DNA of 64,000 nucleotides from CATQHL01 sp965204655 (GCA_965204655.1 OZ241998.1:992001-1056000), one strand, 5' to 3'. Positions 9,077-18,600 are shown, counted from the first letter of the stretch. Notes: generated by a model from the sequence alone, not told the origin. Program-made: numbers and translations.

Positions 9077-10807
9077 TTACTCGATAATTCCGTCAACCAC
9101 TGTACGGGCGTTGCCTATCCAGGAAATATCGCGCTCCTCGCAGGGCGGGTACTCCCTGCTCGGGGTGGGATCTCCGTCGAAAGTCCCGCCGAAAGTCTGG
9201 TCTACCTCGGGGATGTAAGCAACCGTCTTGACGGCAAGGCTGCCCTCGTCGTCCGTGTAAATCTGCTGGACGAACTGGTCCTGGATGGCCTGACGGTTCT
9301 CGTCGAGGCTGATCCGCCCGAAAGCGCCGTCGAGCACCACATTAGAAAGAGCGCGCCGCAAAGCAGCGTGGTCGTTGGAAAGGTCACCGTTCACAGCCTC
9401 AAGCGCTTGGATGAGAGCCCAAGCAGCGTTGAAGTAGTTCAGGAAGAACCCGCTGCCGTGAGCACTCGCCGCCGGAGCGGGATCGCCCCCAAACGGTATC
9501 TCATCGAAGTGGCGCGTGATTATCTGCATGTGCTTATTGGCGTTTTCGGTCTTGAGGTCGCCTGCGATTCCGAAGCCTCCCACGTAAGAACCGTCAACCC
9601 TGCCGCCGAGTTGCTCAAACTGGCCTGGGGTGCCCCAGAAGAGGTTGCCGATGTGCTGAGAGCCTTCCACTGAACCCTTGGCGTCCTCAAATGCCTTCAA
9701 CGCCGGGATAAGACCAGCGCCGCCGACTGCCCAGAAGTAGCCGTCCACCTCGTCGGGGTCGGGAAGTTGCTCGATGAACCCTGAGTAGTTGGTCTCGTTC
9801 AGCGGCGGGAACACACGGGATGTGATCTCTCCACCAGCGGCGCAGAACTCGGCTATGAAACCTGCCATCGACGTCCAGGCAAAACTGTAGTCGTCGCCGA
9901 TCACAGCGGCAGTTTCCCACCCAAGCTCGTTCTTGGCGATGTCGCCTAGACCAGCGTTCCACTGAGCGCCGTCACCGTTGAAGCGGAAGAAGTTGGGGGC
10001 GCGCACAGTAAGAGTAGTGTCCTGCGCTCCTGCTGTTCCGTTGATGAAGGTCTGCTGCAGGTGGTCTTTTGCGTAGTTAGCCACCGCTATGCTCTCGTCT
10101 CCCGAAAGCGGGCCGATCATAATGTCGGCTCCTAAATCTTCCATGAGCCTGCGAGTCTCGCGAAGGGCCGCCTCCGCCGTGTCGTCTGCGCAGCCTATGC
10201 CTACCAGATTCACAGGTACGCCCGCTACCGAAGCGCCGGTGAAGCCCGCAGTGGGCTTGTTGCGGTCGGTAATCTCCGCACCTGCGTATTCGGCAAATGC
10301 CGTGGCAACGCCGCCGACGTCCTGCTCGTGGAACGCCCCGAAGGCACCCTCACAGTCAGAAAGGATCGCCAACTTAATCTCCGTGGTACCTGCGGCTTCC
10401 GCCCGAGCGGCGGCGGCTTCTGCTTCCTCCCGAGCGGCGGCGGCTTCTGCTTCCGCTGCCGCAGCAGCAGCGGCGGCTTCGGTTGCTGCCATCTGGGCTG
10501 CTTCGAGCTCAGCGTTGGCGGCGGCAAGTTCAGCGCGCGCCGCTGCGAGCGCCTCCACGTTGCCTTCCGCAGTTGCCTGAGCCACCTCCGCAGCTGCCTG
10601 AGCCGCCCTTGCTTGAGCCTGAGCCTCGGTTATGGCTGCCTGCAATCCACCAGCTGTAGCGGCAGCGGCATCCGCTGCTTCTTGGGCATCTGTAGCAGTT
10701 TGCAGCGCCTCATCAGCACTGGATGCGCATGAGGCGGCAACGAGCGAAAGTGCCAACGAAGCGGTCAGAACTTTCAGCCAAACCTTTTTTCTTTCAAAGA
10801 GTTTCAA
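9077..10807 (-). CDS. ABC substrate-binding lipoprotein with coiled-coil spacer
   Basis: Type-I periplasmic binding protein (LivK/urea-binding style), 576 residues, which should feed the adjacent importer. Residues 1-27 are a lipoprotein signal with LVAASC. Residues about 30-140 are almost only Ala, Glu, Gln and Thr in heptad-like order, a long alanine-rich coiled coil that ordinary LivK proteins lack. The binding domain begins near KLAILSDCEGAFG and includes PLSGDESIAVANYAKD and WGTPGQFEQLGG. The start codon is TTG, chosen because GGAGGAG lies just upstream and MKLFERKKVWLK makes a proper signal start. The coiled coil may hold the binding domain away from the membrane or allow oligomerisation. 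Confidence 0.88.
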   Translation of the reverse strand: MKLFERKKVWLKVLTASLALSLVAASCASSADEALQTATDAQEAADAAAATAGGLQAAITEAQAQARAAQAAAEVAQATAEGNVEALAAARAELAAANAELEAAQMAATEAAAAAAAAEAEAAAAREEAEAAAARAEAAGTTEIKLAILSDCEGAFGAFHEQDVGGVATAFAEYAGAEITDRNKPTAGFTGASVAGVPVNLVGIGCADDTAEAALRETRRLMEDLGADIMIGPLSGDESIAVANYAKDHLQQTFINGTAGAQDTTLTVRAPNFFRFNGDGAQWNAGLGDIAKNELGWETAAVIGDDYSFAWTSMAGFIAEFCAAGGEITSRVFPPLNETNYSGFIEQLPDPDEVDGYFWAVGGAGLIPALKAFEDAKGSVEGSQHIGNLFWGTPGQFEQLGGRVDGSYVGGFGIAGDLKTENANKHMQIITRHFDEIPFGGDPAPAASAHGSGFFLNYFNAAWALIQALEAVNGDLSNDHAALRRALSNVVLDGAFGRISLDENRQAIQDQFVQQIYTDDEGSLAVKTVAYIPEVDQTFGGTFDGDPTPSREYPPCEERDISWIGNARTVVDGIIE

Positions 10808-11010
10808 AACTCCTCCATTTCTGTCTAGTTATTTCTACCTAGCTATCTTTATCTAATTTTTCTTGTCTAGTGGCAATTCGTATGTCTAATGCGATTGCTT
10901 GACCAATCCAATTTCACCGAGAAAATGAACCAGTCCTTATGATTATGACTAAAGGATAATCCGCAGTTTTGCGAATGGTCATGTTGTTTTGCTCATCATC
11001 CCTCCTTTAA
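10808..11010. other. AT-rich spacer before the binding-protein gene
   Basis: This 203-base gap between the permease and binding-protein genes is clearly AT-richer than its neighbours and holds no credible gene. It carries the GGAGGAG ribosome site for the binding protein at its left edge. Such a gap inside a transporter operon often holds an extra promoter that raises binding-protein expression; I cannot point to definite -35/-10 boxes. Confidence 0.4.
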
Positions 11011-12282
11011 TCAGTCTGCCTTAGGTCTCGACATTTGCAACTCGGCTTTCCTCAACCTCTTGAGCCCTGCCGTCCAGTTGAGTTTCCTCGCAGCGTTCAC
11101 CAACCCCGCAAACCCAATCCCGGCCACTGCCCCTACGATTATCCCCGAAATAGCCCCGCCGCTTCCCAACTTAAACCCTCCCACAGTTCCCCAAATGATC
11201 CCGCCAATCACCGCCGTGGGGATGGCGAAGGGGACGCGCCGCAAACCCGCCAACCCCTCCGGACACGCCAACACCAGTACAAGAACGACTGCGCCTACTA
11301 ATGTGCGGAACCTGTCTTCGGAAATCCAGTTATTCAGCAACAGGACGTCTCGAACGTAGCTTTCTAGGGCGACAAAAACGAACGCCCCCAGCCAAGCCCC
11401 TTCCAACATGAGAATTCCACCGATTACGGCAATAACGAGCAAGTCGATGATTCCGAACAGGTTGATGGTCGTAGGACTAATGGAACGCCATTCCCATACG
11501 TAAAGCACTCCGGCGAGCGAGGCCACGAACGCCGAGAGCGTGAAAGCCCAAACTCGGTGCATTGCCACGTTGTAGCCCAGTGAGTTCATTCGCACCGGAT
11601 CATCGCGAACGCCTTGGAGAGTCAGCCCGAACGGCGTCCTAGACACGTAACGCAGCAGCAGGTACACAAACACAGCCACCACTAGGGTCGTGTAGAACAT
11701 GCGCTCAGGATTGGTGGGAACGTGCGGCTCTCCAATAAACCCGGGCACCCTGACCTGATTGATGCCTCCAAAGCCCGAGAGTTGGGTGACTTGTCCGAAG
11801 AAGTAATTGCCAATCACGCCGTAAGTCAAGGTGATCATCAGGTAATAAAGACCGCTGGAACGACTGGAGATCACCCCTAACACGAAGCCCACTAACGTCG
11901 TAACCGCTACGCCTATGAGGACCCCCACCCAGGGATTTAATCCGAGGTTCAATCCCTTGCTTCCCCCTGCCGTAACGGAGTTGCCTACCACAAATCCGCA
12001 CAGCCCGTACATGAGAACCTGGGCCAGGGAAATCATGCCCCCATATGCGGAAAGAAAAATGAGGCTGGATGCGGCAATTCCAAGAATTAGGGAGTGCGTA
12101 AGCACGAAGTCCACGAAGAAGTGACGGAAGATCCCCGGAGTGAACGACTGAAGCAGTCCCACCAAAAGAAGAACAGCCAAAGAGATGACTGCGATCTGCT
12201 TCGTGCGCTGTGAATAGCTGTCCCTCGGGGCACTGGGGCGAGCCTTCCCCGTGAAGATCTCCGCTAGTCTCGCCAGGTTCAT
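11011..12282 (-). CDS. livM: Branched-chain amino acid-type permease LivM
   Basis: Integral membrane subunit of the importer, 423 residues with about ten hydrophobic segments. The segment GLNPWVGVLIGVAVTTLV followed by SSRSSGLYYLMITLTYG, and PFGLTLQGVRDDPVRMNSLGYN, are the conserved LivM coupling region. The C-terminal ~100 residues add further membrane segments (GTVGGFKLGSGGAISG and onward), longer than the usual ~320-residue LivM. The start ATG overlaps the livH stop by 4 bases (ATGA). Confidence 0.9.
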   Translation of the reverse strand: MNLARLAEIFTGKARPSAPRDSYSQRTKQIAVISLAVLLLVGLLQSFTPGIFRHFFVDFVLTHSLILGIAASSLIFLSAYGGMISLAQVLMYGLCGFVVGNSVTAGGSKGLNLGLNPWVGVLIGVAVTTLVGFVLGVISSRSSGLYYLMITLTYGVIGNYFFGQVTQLSGFGGINQVRVPGFIGEPHVPTNPERMFYTTLVVAVFVYLLLRYVSRTPFGLTLQGVRDDPVRMNSLGYNVAMHRVWAFTLSAFVASLAGVLYVWEWRSISPTTINLFGIIDLLVIAVIGGILMLEGAWLGAFVFVALESYVRDVLLLNNWISEDRFRTLVGAVVLVLVLACPEGLAGLRRVPFAIPTAVIGGIIWGTVGGFKLGSGGAISGIIVGAVAGIGFAGLVNAARKLNWTAGLKRLRKAELQMSRPKAD

Positions 12283-13439
12283 TCAGCTCTTCCAAACATT
12301 CCATAGGGTCGCAGCGCCAAGACGATGGCTAGCACTGCGAACGTGGCGATGATGGAATAGTTGGTGAGGCTGGCAGGCAGATAGGCAGGAGCCAGACCCG
12401 TAACCAGTCCGTAAAGAAGCGAACCCATCGCTGCGCCCAAGAGCGAACCCATTCCGCCGATAATCACCACCACCAGGGAGTGAAGCAGCCACAGCGCATC
12501 AACCCCGGGAGCCAGGCTGGCCTGAGAGCCACCGATCACACCGCCTAACGCCGCTAGTGCCGACCCGAGCACGAAAGCAAAGGCAAAGACCTTTTGCACG
12601 TTTATTCCCAGGGCTTGAACCATCCCAGTGTCGTCCACTCCGGCTCGTATAACCAAGCCAGTGCGAGTTTTCTTCAAAAGCAGCCACAACAACCCCCCCA
12701 CCCCGAGGGCTACACCGATTATGAAAAAACGGTGTATCGCGTAGCGGAAATTCTCCGTCTCAACGAAACCGTGAATTACGCCCGTCCAGGCAATGTCCTT
12801 CGCTATGCCGCCGAAGTTGGCGGTCATTTGATCGGCCATTATCACCGAGATTGAGATCGTGATGATGGCCTGACGCAAGTCCTGACCAGCGTTCCATCGG
12901 AGAAAAACCTGCTGAATCACTAACCCAAAGCCGCTCACGATCAAGACCGCCAGAATCAACGGAACCAGCCAGTTGGAAGCGCTTACGTCATCGGGGGAGA
13001 TGCCCTGGTTGGTTCCGATGAAGTTGCGCTGAAATTCCAAAGCAATGTATCCGGCTAGCAGGAACATCGACCCGTGGGCCATCTGCACCGTGCGCATCAG
13101 CCCGAAGATGAGAGTGAACCCGGACGCCACTATGAAATACAGGCTTGCGTTCGTGATCGAGTCGAGGATGGTGCGCAGGAACCTGCCAGGTTCATAGATC
13201 ACCGCTTGAGCTGAACTGCTCTGAGTGAAAAAGAGTATCCAGACAGCTATAAAAATCAGGACCGCTGCCAGCAACAGGCGCGGCGTCAACTGCTTCCAGC
13301 CCATCGACCGAATTCGGCGGAAATGGGACTGAGATCGGTCTGCCAAACGTGAGTAGGCAGACGCGCGGCTATCGCCTAAGTCGGAGTGCGTTGAATCGAC
13401 GTCAGTGTCAATGTCAGTGTCGATGTCGACCGCCATCAA
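12279..13439 (-). CDS. livH: Branched-chain amino acid-type permease LivH
   Basis: Partner permease, 386 residues. It contains GFTLIFGLMRTVQMAHGSMFLLAGY, GLVIRAGVDDTGMVQALGIN and VVVIIGGMGSLLGAAMGSLLYG, the standard LivH landmarks. The first ~50 residues are acidic and hydrophilic (repeated Asp-Thr-Asp), so the true start could lie later, for instance at the Met before GWKQLTPRLLL; the upstream ATG is kept because the frame is open and nothing excludes it. The gene lies 110 bases downstream of the isochorismatase-like gene on the same strand, so catabolic enzymes and importer may be one regulon. Confidence 0.9.
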   Translation of the reverse strand: MMAVDIDTDIDTDVDSTHSDLGDSRASAYSRLADRSQSHFRRIRSMGWKQLTPRLLLAAVLIFIAVWILFFTQSSSAQAVIYEPGRFLRTILDSITNASLYFIVASGFTLIFGLMRTVQMAHGSMFLLAGYIALEFQRNFIGTNQGISPDDVSASNWLVPLILAVLIVSGFGLVIQQVFLRWNAGQDLRQAIITISISVIMADQMTANFGGIAKDIAWTGVIHGFVETENFRYAIHRFFIIGVALGVGGLLWLLLKKTRTGLVIRAGVDDTGMVQALGINVQKVFAFAFVLGSALAALGGVIGGSQASLAPGVDALWLLHSLVVVIIGGMGSLLGAAMGSLLYGLVTGLAPAYLPASLTNYSIIATFAVLAIVLALRPYGMFGRAE

Positions 13440-13549
13440 ACTCCCAAGCTTGATACCTTCCAGGCTTTATACAGCGTTAGTCCGCTCACCCTCGGGTTGC
13501 TCCGCTCACTCTCGGGGAATGCTGACTCTCTGTTCAGCCAAAGACAAGT

Positions 13550-14164
13550 TCAGCCGCCAAGCGCCCCTATTACAGAGGCAACATCGGTCACCACCGAGAC
13601 GTTCTGCAGAGCGTAGTTCACCGATGCATTGTGCCAGTCGGCGCTCATCGTAGAACACCCGTCCTCAGGCACGACCATGTGGTAGCCCTTGTCCGCTCCG
13701 GTACGGGCGGTGTGCTCAACCGACATGTTCGTCCAAGCGCCAGTAACAATCACTGTGTCCCTGCCGGTACCCGCCAGGACGCTTTCCAACTTGGTGCCCT
13801 GCCAAGCGCTCATACGCATTTTCTCCACGATGAAGTCGCTCTCCTGAGCCTCCAGCCCGTCGACAGCCGCCGCCCCCCAACTGCCGCGCACCAAGGCGCC
13901 GGTGTCCTTCACCCCCTCAAAGAGCGGCGCGTTGAGCTTCAGGCCAGGGGCGCCTGGCTCCACGATGTACCAAACGTGTATAACCGGGACGCCTAGGCTG
14001 CGGCAGACCTCGGCCAGCTTGATGACATTAGCAACCACGTTCTGTTCCGCTGCGTGCGTCGGCGAGCCGGACTCCCCGAACGCACCTCCCTCGGTGATGA
14101 CGTCGTTTTGCAAGTCTTGAATGATGAGAGCGCAACGGCCCGCGTCAAGATTCAAATCGCTCAT
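13550..14164 (-). CDS. Isochorismatase-family hydrolase, nucleophile Cys replaced by Ser
   Basis: 204-residue protein of the isochorismatase/nicotinamidase superfamily. Seen are the N-terminal catalytic Asp region (ALIIQDLQND) and a Lys region (IVEKMRMSAWQGT). In the C-terminal motif, amidase members carry TGxxTNxCVExTAR; here it reads TGAWTNMSVEHTAR, with Ser where the nucleophilic Cys is expected. In classic isochorismatases that place is not Cys either, so this may be an ether/ester-cleaving member or an inactive one rather than a thiol amidase. It sits between the SMP-30 lactonase gene and the importer operon. Confidence 0.85.
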   Translation of the reverse strand: MSDLNLDAGRCALIIQDLQNDVITEGGAFGESGSPTHAAEQNVVANVIKLAEVCRSLGVPVIHVWYIVEPGAPGLKLNAPLFEGVKDTGALVRGSWGAAAVDGLEAQESDFIVEKMRMSAWQGTKLESVLAGTGRDTVIVTGAWTNMSVEHTARTGADKGYHMVVPEDGCSTMSADWHNASVNYALQNVSVVTDVASVIGALGG

Positions 14165-14309
14165 GCTGTTTCTCCTTGTTCTCTTTGGCTAAATTTTTGG
14201 ATACGTCTCCGGGTTTGCCGCTTCAATTCTCTAGTTTTTTGTCGCAAGTCGCTCTTCGCCGCAAGTCCAAGCCAAGGTTTTTTGCAACTCCCTGACCTCG
14301 CCTCGCTCC

Positions 14310-15224
14310 TTAGCCCATGTACGGCTCCCTCCGAGGGCCGACCTTCGTGTCAATCGAATACAAGGAAGTGCTCGACGGCATGAAAAGTGTGTGCCAGCCA
14401 GCTCCGCCCCAGGTGAGGTTTCCGACGTTCTCGGGTATCGAAATAGTGCCGATGTGCTCAGCTTCTACGCTGATTACCCACACCCCGCCAGGCCCGGTCA
14501 CCCAGATGTTTCCCAACTCGTCGCACTTCATCCCGTCTGGGATGCCTTCTTCGATCACGCCGCTGCCGATGCCTTCAAAGAACAGGCGTCCCCCGCTCAA
14601 GCTTCCATCCGGATTCACGTCGTAGACGCGGATGAGCGCCCGGGGCGTGTCATTGATGTAAAGCAAGGACTCGTCGGGCGAGAAGCAGAGCCCGTTGGGC
14701 TGCTCAAACTCGTCGCGGGGCACCACCAACTGAAGAGCGCTCCCGTCGGGGGGCACACGGAAGACCCCCTGCCAGCCCAGCTCCCGTTCACGCTCCTCGC
14801 CGAAGCCCGGCATGCGCCCGTACCAGGGGTCGGAGAAGTAGATGGAGCCGTCGGAGGCGACCACCACGTCGTTGGGGCTGTTCAACTCCTTGCCATCAAA
14901 GTGCGAAGCTAGGACTTCCCGGCTGCCGTCGGTGTTCTCGCGTATCAGGCTGGAAGTGACGTGCTCGCAGACGATGAGGTTGAGATCCGAGTCGTAAGTC
15001 ATGCCGTTGCACTTGTTGGACGGGCGCATGACCTCCTCCACTTCCTCGCCTGGGGTGTAGCGGCGCCGAACGTCGCCAGGCATATCTGAAAACAGCAGAT
15101 GATGATCTCTGGGGTGCCAAATTGGGCCCTCAGTAAACGTAAACCCAGAAGCGAGTTTCTTCACCTCCTCCTCAGGGTTTACTAACTCACGAATAGCGTC
15201 CGAATGTGCTTTGACGTCCGACAT
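14310..15224 (-). CDS. SMP-30/gluconolactonase-family lactonase
   Basis: Six-bladed beta-propeller hydrolase of the SMP-30/gluconolactonase/LRE type, 304 residues, expected to open a lactone with a bound divalent metal. Landmarks are FTEGPIWHP (metal-binding Glu), LNSPNDVVVASDGSIYFSDPWYG (Asn and Asp ligands), QPNGLCFSPDESLLYINDT and EGIPDGMKCDELGNIWVTGPGGV, all in family order. ATG at 15224. The 145-base gap to the next gene downstream is AT-rich. Together with the hydrolase and importer it suggests uptake and breakdown of a cyclic carbon source, substrate unknown. Confidence 0.9.
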   Translation of the reverse strand: MSDVKAHSDAIRELVNPEEEVKKLASGFTFTEGPIWHPRDHHLLFSDMPGDVRRRYTPGEEVEEVMRPSNKCNGMTYDSDLNLIVCEHVTSSLIRENTDGSREVLASHFDGKELNSPNDVVVASDGSIYFSDPWYGRMPGFGEERERELGWQGVFRVPPDGSALQLVVPRDEFEQPNGLCFSPDESLLYINDTPRALIRVYDVNPDGSLSGGRLFFEGIGSGVIEEGIPDGMKCDELGNIWVTGPGGVWVISVEAEHIGTISIPENVGNLTWGGAGWHTLFMPSSTSLYSIDTKVGPRREPYMG

Positions 15225-15720
15225 GTCAATCCCTTTGGTTGTTAGGTTGTCTCGTTTTCGGGTGGCTGCGCTTAGGCAAGCATCTACTTAGAGAAGACTC
15301 CCCCTGAAGCTTAGCAAGAAAATTCAGAGAAAAACTTCGCGGCCAGCAGAAGGCGCGTACATTACCCCCCTTCCCCCTTCTTCATGCACGCCGAACTCGT
15401 ACATGGGCTTCTGCTCAACCCGCCTGGCGCGTACATTCCCGCTTCCCCCCTCATGCACGGCGCAGAGTCTTCATCACCCGCCAAAGCGGCCAAGGCGAAA
15501 GAAGCAAAATCGCTTGATGATGACTCTTTGGTGTCACCATCTGATGGCCGCCTAGCAAGGAGATCCAAACTGCTAGACGGGCTTGATGATGGCCGCTTGG
15601 GGCTTGATTATGGATGCCTCTGATGGCCGATTGGGTCGCACCGCCTGCATTTGAAGTAAGAATTGTCTACTATCTCTATACCTCTACATATCTCTACCAT
15701 CTAAGTTGAAGGGAGAACTT
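15225..15720. other. Divergent intergenic region with short repeats
   Basis: About 500 bases between two divergently transcribed catabolic units, so it should contain promoters for both. I see no convincing gene; a 79-codon frame at 15384-15623 has no family features and no ribosome site. Two imperfect copies of GGCGCGTACATT plus a CCCCCTTC-rich stretch and CATGCACG lie at about 15350-15390 and 15425-15462. Near 15565-15635, CTTGATGATGGCCGCTTGG-like words recur. The right end carries AAGGGAG, the ribosome site of the next gene. Confidence 0.5.
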
Positions 15721-16584
15721 ATGGCAGTGAGTACCGAGTTGCTCCGCCCCGGAGCGCCCGAAGAAGCAGTGGAGATCTTTGGGAACGGCGAGGGGGTACG
15801 CGTGCTAGCGGGGGGAACCCTGCTAGTGCCGGAGCTGCACCTTGGCAGTAGTTCACCCGAGCGGGTGTTGATGCTCCAGGACGCAGGACTTGACTTCGTC
15901 GAAGAGTCCGAGGGCGTTCTGCGAGTAGGTGCGATGACCGCCGTGGACACCCTTTGCTCTATGCCTCCTCCGCTCGGGCGCTGCGCAGCCGGGATCGGTG
16001 ACACGGAGATTCGCTCGGCAGCCACGCTCGGAGGCAACCTGTGCAGCCCCGCAGGTTTCGGCGACCTGCAGGCGCCGCTGCTAGCTCTCAATGCATCGGC
16101 GATCTCTGTGGGATCAGGCGGAAAGCGGAACGAGCCGCTAGAGGACTTCCTAGCAGCACGCGAGGGCAGATTACTGCTCGAAGTTTGCTTCGCAGCACCC
16201 CTAGAAATGAACGAGAGCAACCCCACAGACGACCACCGCACCCCCAACAGAGGGCCGTCCCACGAGACGTCCGAAGAGGCTAGACCCGCTGCGGGAGCCT
16301 TCGCCAGCCTCGGACGCCCGCACGCTCACCACTTCACGGTGATGTCGGTCGCTGGCGTACGTACTCTCGGAGGAGAGGTGAGGTTAGCCGCAGTGGGCCT
16401 CGGCCCCGTGGGGATTCGGCTGCGGGCTGCTGAAGCGGTTGCGAGCAACCCCGAAGCCGCCGGGGAATCGGCAGCTTCCGAGGTGGAGCCAGCCGACGAC
16501 CCCCTGGCTTCGGGCTGGTATCGGCGTCGCAGCCTCCCCGCCCTAGTCAAGCGAGTATTATCCGAACTGGAGGTTCAAACGTGA
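15721..16584 (+). CDS. Molybdenum hydroxylase FAD-binding subunit
   Basis: Medium (CoxM/XdhB/NdhF-type) subunit carrying FAD, which passes electrons out of a xanthine-dehydrogenase-family enzyme; 287 residues. Motifs are VLAGGTLLVPELHLG for the FAD pyrophosphate and AGIGDTEIRSAATLGGNLCSPAG, the second FAD loop (family consensus IRNxATxGGN). The C-terminal CO_deh_flav_C domain begins near HHFTVMSVAGVRT. An acidic/Ser-rich insert precedes it. The start is 15721 because AAGGGAG lies 8 bases upstream; an in-frame ATG at 15706 lacks this. The stop overlaps the next GTG start. Confidence 0.9.
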   Translation: MAVSTELLRPGAPEEAVEIFGNGEGVRVLAGGTLLVPELHLGSSSPERVLMLQDAGLDFVEESEGVLRVGAMTAVDTLCSMPPPLGRCAAGIGDTEIRSAATLGGNLCSPAGFGDLQAPLLALNASAISVGSGGKRNEPLEDFLAAREGRLLLEVCFAAPLEMNESNPTDDHRTPNRGPSHETSEEARPAAGAFASLGRPHAHHFTVMSVAGVRTLGGEVRLAAVGLGPVGIRLRAAEAVASNPEAAGESAASEVEPADDPLASGWYRRRSLPALVKRVLSELEVQT

Positions 16585-17108
16585 AAGCAGGCGAGACAAT
16601 GATGATCGACCTCAACGGCGTAGATACCCCGATTGACAGCCCGCCCCTCACCCCTTTGCTGACGGTGCTGCGGGAAGAACTGGGCATCCTCAGCCCGAAG
16701 GCAGGATGCGAGAACGGCGGATGCGGAGCCTGCACTGTGCTCGTGGACGGATCCCCGCGGCGTTCTTGCCTCACCGCAACCGCAGCGGTGAGCGGCGCCT
16801 CCGTCACCACTGTGGAAGGGCTAGGTACGCCAGAGAACCTCTCCTCTGTCCAGCAGGCCTTCGTTCACCACTGCGCGGCGCAGTGCGGCTTCTGCACCCC
16901 TGGGATGATCGTCGCCGCCACCGCCTACCTCGACGGCGGCGGAAGCGCCAGCCGAGAGGAGATCACCGAGGCGCTAGCAGGCCACGTCTGCCGCTGCACC
17001 GGATACCTCAAGATCATAGACGCCGTGGAGGCAGCGGCTGCTAGCCGCGACGGCGACTTCGACATCTCGGTCGTAGCTAATAGCCCGCACACCATCCTGC
17101 ACAGCTAG
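16581..17108 (+). CDS. Molybdenum hydroxylase [2Fe-2S] subunit
   Basis: Small (CoxS/NdhS-type) iron-sulfur subunit, 175 residues. The plant-type cluster motif GCENGGCGACTVLVDG with a later RRSC is near residues 43-63, and the second cluster motif QCGFCTPGMI then CRCTGYLKI is near 100-140. All eight cysteines are present. The GTG start overlaps the upstream TGA (GTGA), showing coupled translation; a second possible start is the Met pair a few codons later. Electron path expected: molybdenum centre, two clusters, FAD. Confidence 0.92.
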   Translation: MKAGETMMIDLNGVDTPIDSPPLTPLLTVLREELGILSPKAGCENGGCGACTVLVDGSPRRSCLTATAAVSGASVTTVEGLGTPENLSSVQQAFVHHCAAQCGFCTPGMIVAATAYLDGGGSASREEITEALAGHVCRCTGYLKIIDAVEAAAASRDGDFDISVVANSPHTILHS

Positions 17109-17229
17109 CCAAGGCATCCCGAAATGTCGATTCCACATTCCAAGAGCATCTGGCCAAGACGCTTCTAGGGACGCGCCGAGACCGGAGACCCCTAACTTTC
17201 CATCAAACCCAACCTAAGGAGGAGACCGA

Positions 17230-18600
17230 ATGAAAGCCGTAGGAGCACGACTCCCCCGTTACGACGGAGTCGGTCACGCAACCGGACGCACGACCTTCGT
17301 TGATGACGTCCGCGCTCAGGGAACCCTCTGGGCCAAGGCCCTGCGTTCCAGCCACGACCACGCCGCTATCACACACCTAGACACCTCCAGAGCGGAACGC
17401 TCAGCTGGCGTCCACGCCGTCATTACCCACGCTGATGTACCGCTGCTGGAATACGGACACCTCTCCGCTCTTGGCATACCCGCCGACGAACCTCTGTTGG
17501 CGAGTGAGGACGTCCGCTACAAAGGTCAGCCCATAGCAGTGGTGGCAGCAGAGAGCCCAGACGCCGCTGAGAACGCCGTCGCCGCCATTGATATCAGCTA
17601 CGAACCGAAGCCAGCCCTCTTTGACGTGCGCAAGGCGTTCGACGCTGACGTCGCCAAGCCTCACCACTGGGGCACTGTCTACCCCCACTTTGAGGACGAC
17701 ATGGATCGACGGCAGATCCGCAAGGGCGACATAGAGGCGGCTTTCGACCAAGCCGACAAAATCATAAGCGGCGTGTACCGGCCTGCCGCCATAGAGCAGA
17801 TGCCCATTGAGACGCAGGTGTGTTTGAGCGTGCCTGAGCCCGACGGGCGCTTCACCATCTACTCGTGCACGCAAGCCCTCTACTTCTCCATGGGGGTAGT
17901 GGCTGCCCACTTGCAAATTCCGCTGAACCGCTTGAAGTTCATAGGAGGCACAGTGGGCGGAGGCTTCGGCGGCAAGGTAGATACGGCTACGGAGACCGTC
18001 TGCACCCTGCTGGCCCAGAAGTCCGGACGTCCCGTGAAGTGGCGCTGGACGCGTGAGGAAGAATTCTTGTGCTCATCCACTCGGGCTCCCTGGCACATGG
18101 AAATCATCGACGCCGTGACCAGCGACGGCTGGATTCTCGGACGCAAGATGCTCACCCTGCACGACGCCGGCGCTTACGCGCGCTTTTCCCCCTACGGCGT
18201 CACAAAACACAGCTTCCATCACACCGGCGCCTACACCATTCCCAACCTCCACTTCGACGGCTACGTGATCTTCACTAACAGGGTGCCCACTACGGCCATG
18301 AGGGGCTACGGGGTGACTTCGGTGTCGTTCGCCGTTGAGACTCACATGAGCCGGATCGCTGAAGAATTGGCTCTTGATCCGTTCGAGTTGCGGCTCAAGA
18401 ACGCTAACCGCATCGGCGACACCTCACCCAACGGCATCTCCTACACCGACCCGTCCACGGTCGACGTGCTGCAAGCCATCTCCGATGCCACCGAAGCGGA
18501 ACTCGCCCCGGCGTACGCAGGCGCCACCCGTGAGCGAAGGTCAGGGGAGTGGCTGCCCGATCATTTAGTTGCCCAACAAAGCGATTCGGAGGACCACTAA
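17230..18600 (+). CDS. Molybdenum hydroxylase large subunit, N-terminal half
   Basis: 456 residues, about 50 kDa, covering the a/b-hammerhead domain (GHATGRTTFVDDV, VHAVITHADVP, VRYKGQPIAVVAAES) and the first molybdopterin domain (FIGGTVGGGFGGKVD, VPTTAMRGYGVTSVSFAVE, DPFELRLKN). The protein stops where a normal ~780-residue subunit would continue, and the remainder is encoded by the next gene. It starts after AAGGAGGAG, 121 bases past the iron-sulfur gene. A large subunit split into ~50 and ~37 kDa pieces beside ~33 and ~23 kDa subunits is the layout of nicotinate dehydrogenase (NdhL/NdhM); substrate here is unproven. Confidence 0.88.
   Translation: MKAVGARLPRYDGVGHATGRTTFVDDVRAQGTLWAKALRSSHDHAAITHLDTSRAERSAGVHAVITHADVPLLEYGHLSALGIPADEPLLASEDVRYKGQPIAVVAAESPDAAENAVAAIDISYEPKPALFDVRKAFDADVAKPHHWGTVYPHFEDDMDRRQIRKGDIEAAFDQADKIISGVYRPAAIEQMPIETQVCLSVPEPDGRFTIYSCTQALYFSMGVVAAHLQIPLNRLKFIGGTVGGGFGGKVDTATETVCTLLAQKSGRPVKWRWTREEEFLCSSTRAPWHMEIIDAVTSDGWILGRKMLTLHDAGAYARFSPYGVTKHSFHHTGAYTIPNLHFDGYVIFTNRVPTTAMRGYGVTSVSFAVETHMSRIAEELALDPFELRLKNANRIGDTSPNGISYTDPSTVDVLQAISDATEAELAPAYAGATRERRSGEWLPDHLVAQQSDSEDH

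Noticed and set aside
15384..15623. 79-codon frame in the divergent spacer
   Set aside because: No ribosome site or recognisable motif, and it runs through local repeats.
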